Shown here: positions 62,881-64,000 of the stretch, piece after piece
Numbering within the stretch: the first letter of the stretch is position 1
How the letters are laid out: each line of letters begins with the position of its first letter
Source of the DNA: Homarus americanus
Lineage: Eukaryota > Arthropoda > Malacostraca > Decapoda > Nephropidae
DNA length: 64,000 nucleotides
Assembly: GCF_018991925.1 (NCBI RefSeq)
Contig: NW_024724368.1
Location: 7,032,303-7,096,302 of the forward strand
Direction: 5' to 3'
Program-made: the position numbers and the translations under genes
Notes under the pieces: model-generated
What the model saw: only the letters and a program-made list of their open reading frames with translations
The model's database searches: none
Told to the model about the DNA's origin: nothing

Positions 62881-64000
62881 GTGAGTGCCGCCTCTTGCAG
62901 GCTCTGGTAACATCTCCTTCACTGTGTTGTGGTGCTGCTCACAACGACGAAATATTACACGAGTCCCGATTTTCTAGTGGGAGTCAAGAGAGTGACGCGT
63001 CCGGATCCCGAGAAACATGGACTTCTCCCTGGCCCAGCCAATCGTCTTGGACAGAATAATGCAGATGGTTTTCTCACCGCGCTAGAGCGTGTTTGGCGGT
63101 GACATGCTTGGATTTACGTCGACACACTTGAAATTATATATCAGTTCATAAATCTTTCAGAAATAGCACGTTCAATATGAGACCCCCTGAAACTCGCACC
63201 ATTGAAAGTAACAACTAAGAGCAGTGCTTCACATCCCATTGTTTCCATTCTCTCTACCCAAAACTCTCGAGGAATTATGAGTACAGTAGTCCCAATTGCT
63301 TCAAAGATTATCCAGAGATAACCTTACAATGAGATCAACGTTTCTCTTGTTTAAATCGACAAGTGCTCCCATAAGAAATTATCGAGTCAATTTACTGTAT
63401 ATAAGAACAAAGGTTTTACCAGCAAATACTCCAAAGTTATACACGTCCCCAGCCGACTGTTATTACAATCGGGTCTTTCTCCTTACGCTAACTTAAGACT
63501 CTTCATCAACAGAAGTGACTGAGGTGTTTGTGTTTGTGTTATCTCGTTCAGTTTCACGTGGGCATGATAGTGGCTACGGGTGCTGGTGTTGGGGGCGACA
63601 CCAGTGATGACTCAGAAGTGTGTCGTGTAGGATGTAGGTTATATACCGTACTTTACTCGGACACAAAGCTTAAAACGCAAGAGGAATAATATTGTAATTG
63701 AATAAACAAAAGTTAGATATCAACAAGAGCGTATTGGTATGTGGCTTGCATCTTAAGAAGGGCACGGTGACGTCATGCCTTTACTTGACCGCTGCAGTGT
63801 CTGTAAGCTGAGGCACAAGCCGCGTTAGCACACTCTTATTGCCTCATGTTTCACTTCTCGTGTTCGCCCACCCTGCCATTATGTTTTTTACTATAAATAT
63901 GTTAATAACTGTTTCCTTTAAATAACAAACAAAAGGAGAAGATATTTCATAACATGTGATAAGTTAAGTGTTACCAAGACGGTTGGAAGAAAGTGTCTCT
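62881..64000 (+). other. Presumed intron 1 of gene 4, running off the window
   Basis: Starts with GTGAGTGCC. No DUF243 block is found in any frame, and no other feature is recognisable. Confidence 0.45.

Noticed and set aside
63552..63690. Second exon of gene 4 after the acceptor-like TCTCGTTCAG
   Set aside because: The frame after this site lacks CX11C and all DUF243 blocks and stops in fewer than 50 codons.

Overview
The window looks like nuclear DNA of an arthropod, most likely a decapod crustacean. The reasons are intron-containing cuticle-protein genes with 4-codon first exons, very abundant (GT/CA)n, (AG)n, (AAT)n and (TA)n microsatellites, long minisatellites, CR1/L2-like LINE fragments, tRNA-derived SINEs and a short (TTAGG)n tract. 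No species can be named from sequence alone.

The real genes form one same-strand (+) family of secreted Tweedle-type (DUF243) cuticular proteins. There are three complete genes (5050-7044, 16510-21279, 32387-34091) and the first exon of a probable fourth (62869-62880, continuing out of the window). All share one architecture: a TATA box 43-45 bp before the ATG, a probable leader of only about 13-15 nt, a 12-nt coding exon 1 (MKLL, MNLL, MKFL, MKFL), a phase-0 GTGAGT intron, and a single exon 2. Exon 2 carries the rest of the signal peptide, a CX11C motif, the DUF243 core and a conserved LPGGxDFQ box. The tails differ completely: Ser/Asn/Asp-rich in gene 1, tandem TDTYNPP/TPTYKPP repeats in gene 2, short Gly-rich in gene 3. 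A dead copy of the promoter and first exon lies at 11868-11930 with the same 45-bp spacing. Two mutually homologous broken copies of an unrecognised small secreted-protein gene lie at 13461-13885 and 17506-17925, the second inside the intron of gene 2.

Layout: 1-5 kb, AT-rich intergenic with a (TA)n tract and a SINE. 5-21.3 kb, genes 1 and 2 with decayed gene pieces, an old LINE and a double perfect hairpin. 21.6-32.3 kb, gene-poor, with a 0.6-kb foldback element. 32.4-34.1 kb, gene 3. 34.4-42.6 kb, an 8.2-kb satellite of 17-bp monomers with higher-order structure. 42.6-43.4 kb, a second CT/CA-rich array with 62/86-bp spacing. 43.6-44.5 kb, a LINE 3' end. 44.5-62.8 kb, no recognisable gene, but 39-bp and 28/31-bp minisatellites, giant GT/CA tracts and SINEs. 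62.8 kb to the end, the promoter, exon 1 and intron of gene 4.

The genes probably work together as structural components of the exoskeleton, secreted by epidermis. The shared core would supply chitin or matrix association and the divergent tails would tune material properties. That functional reading is inferred from the family, not shown by the sequence.
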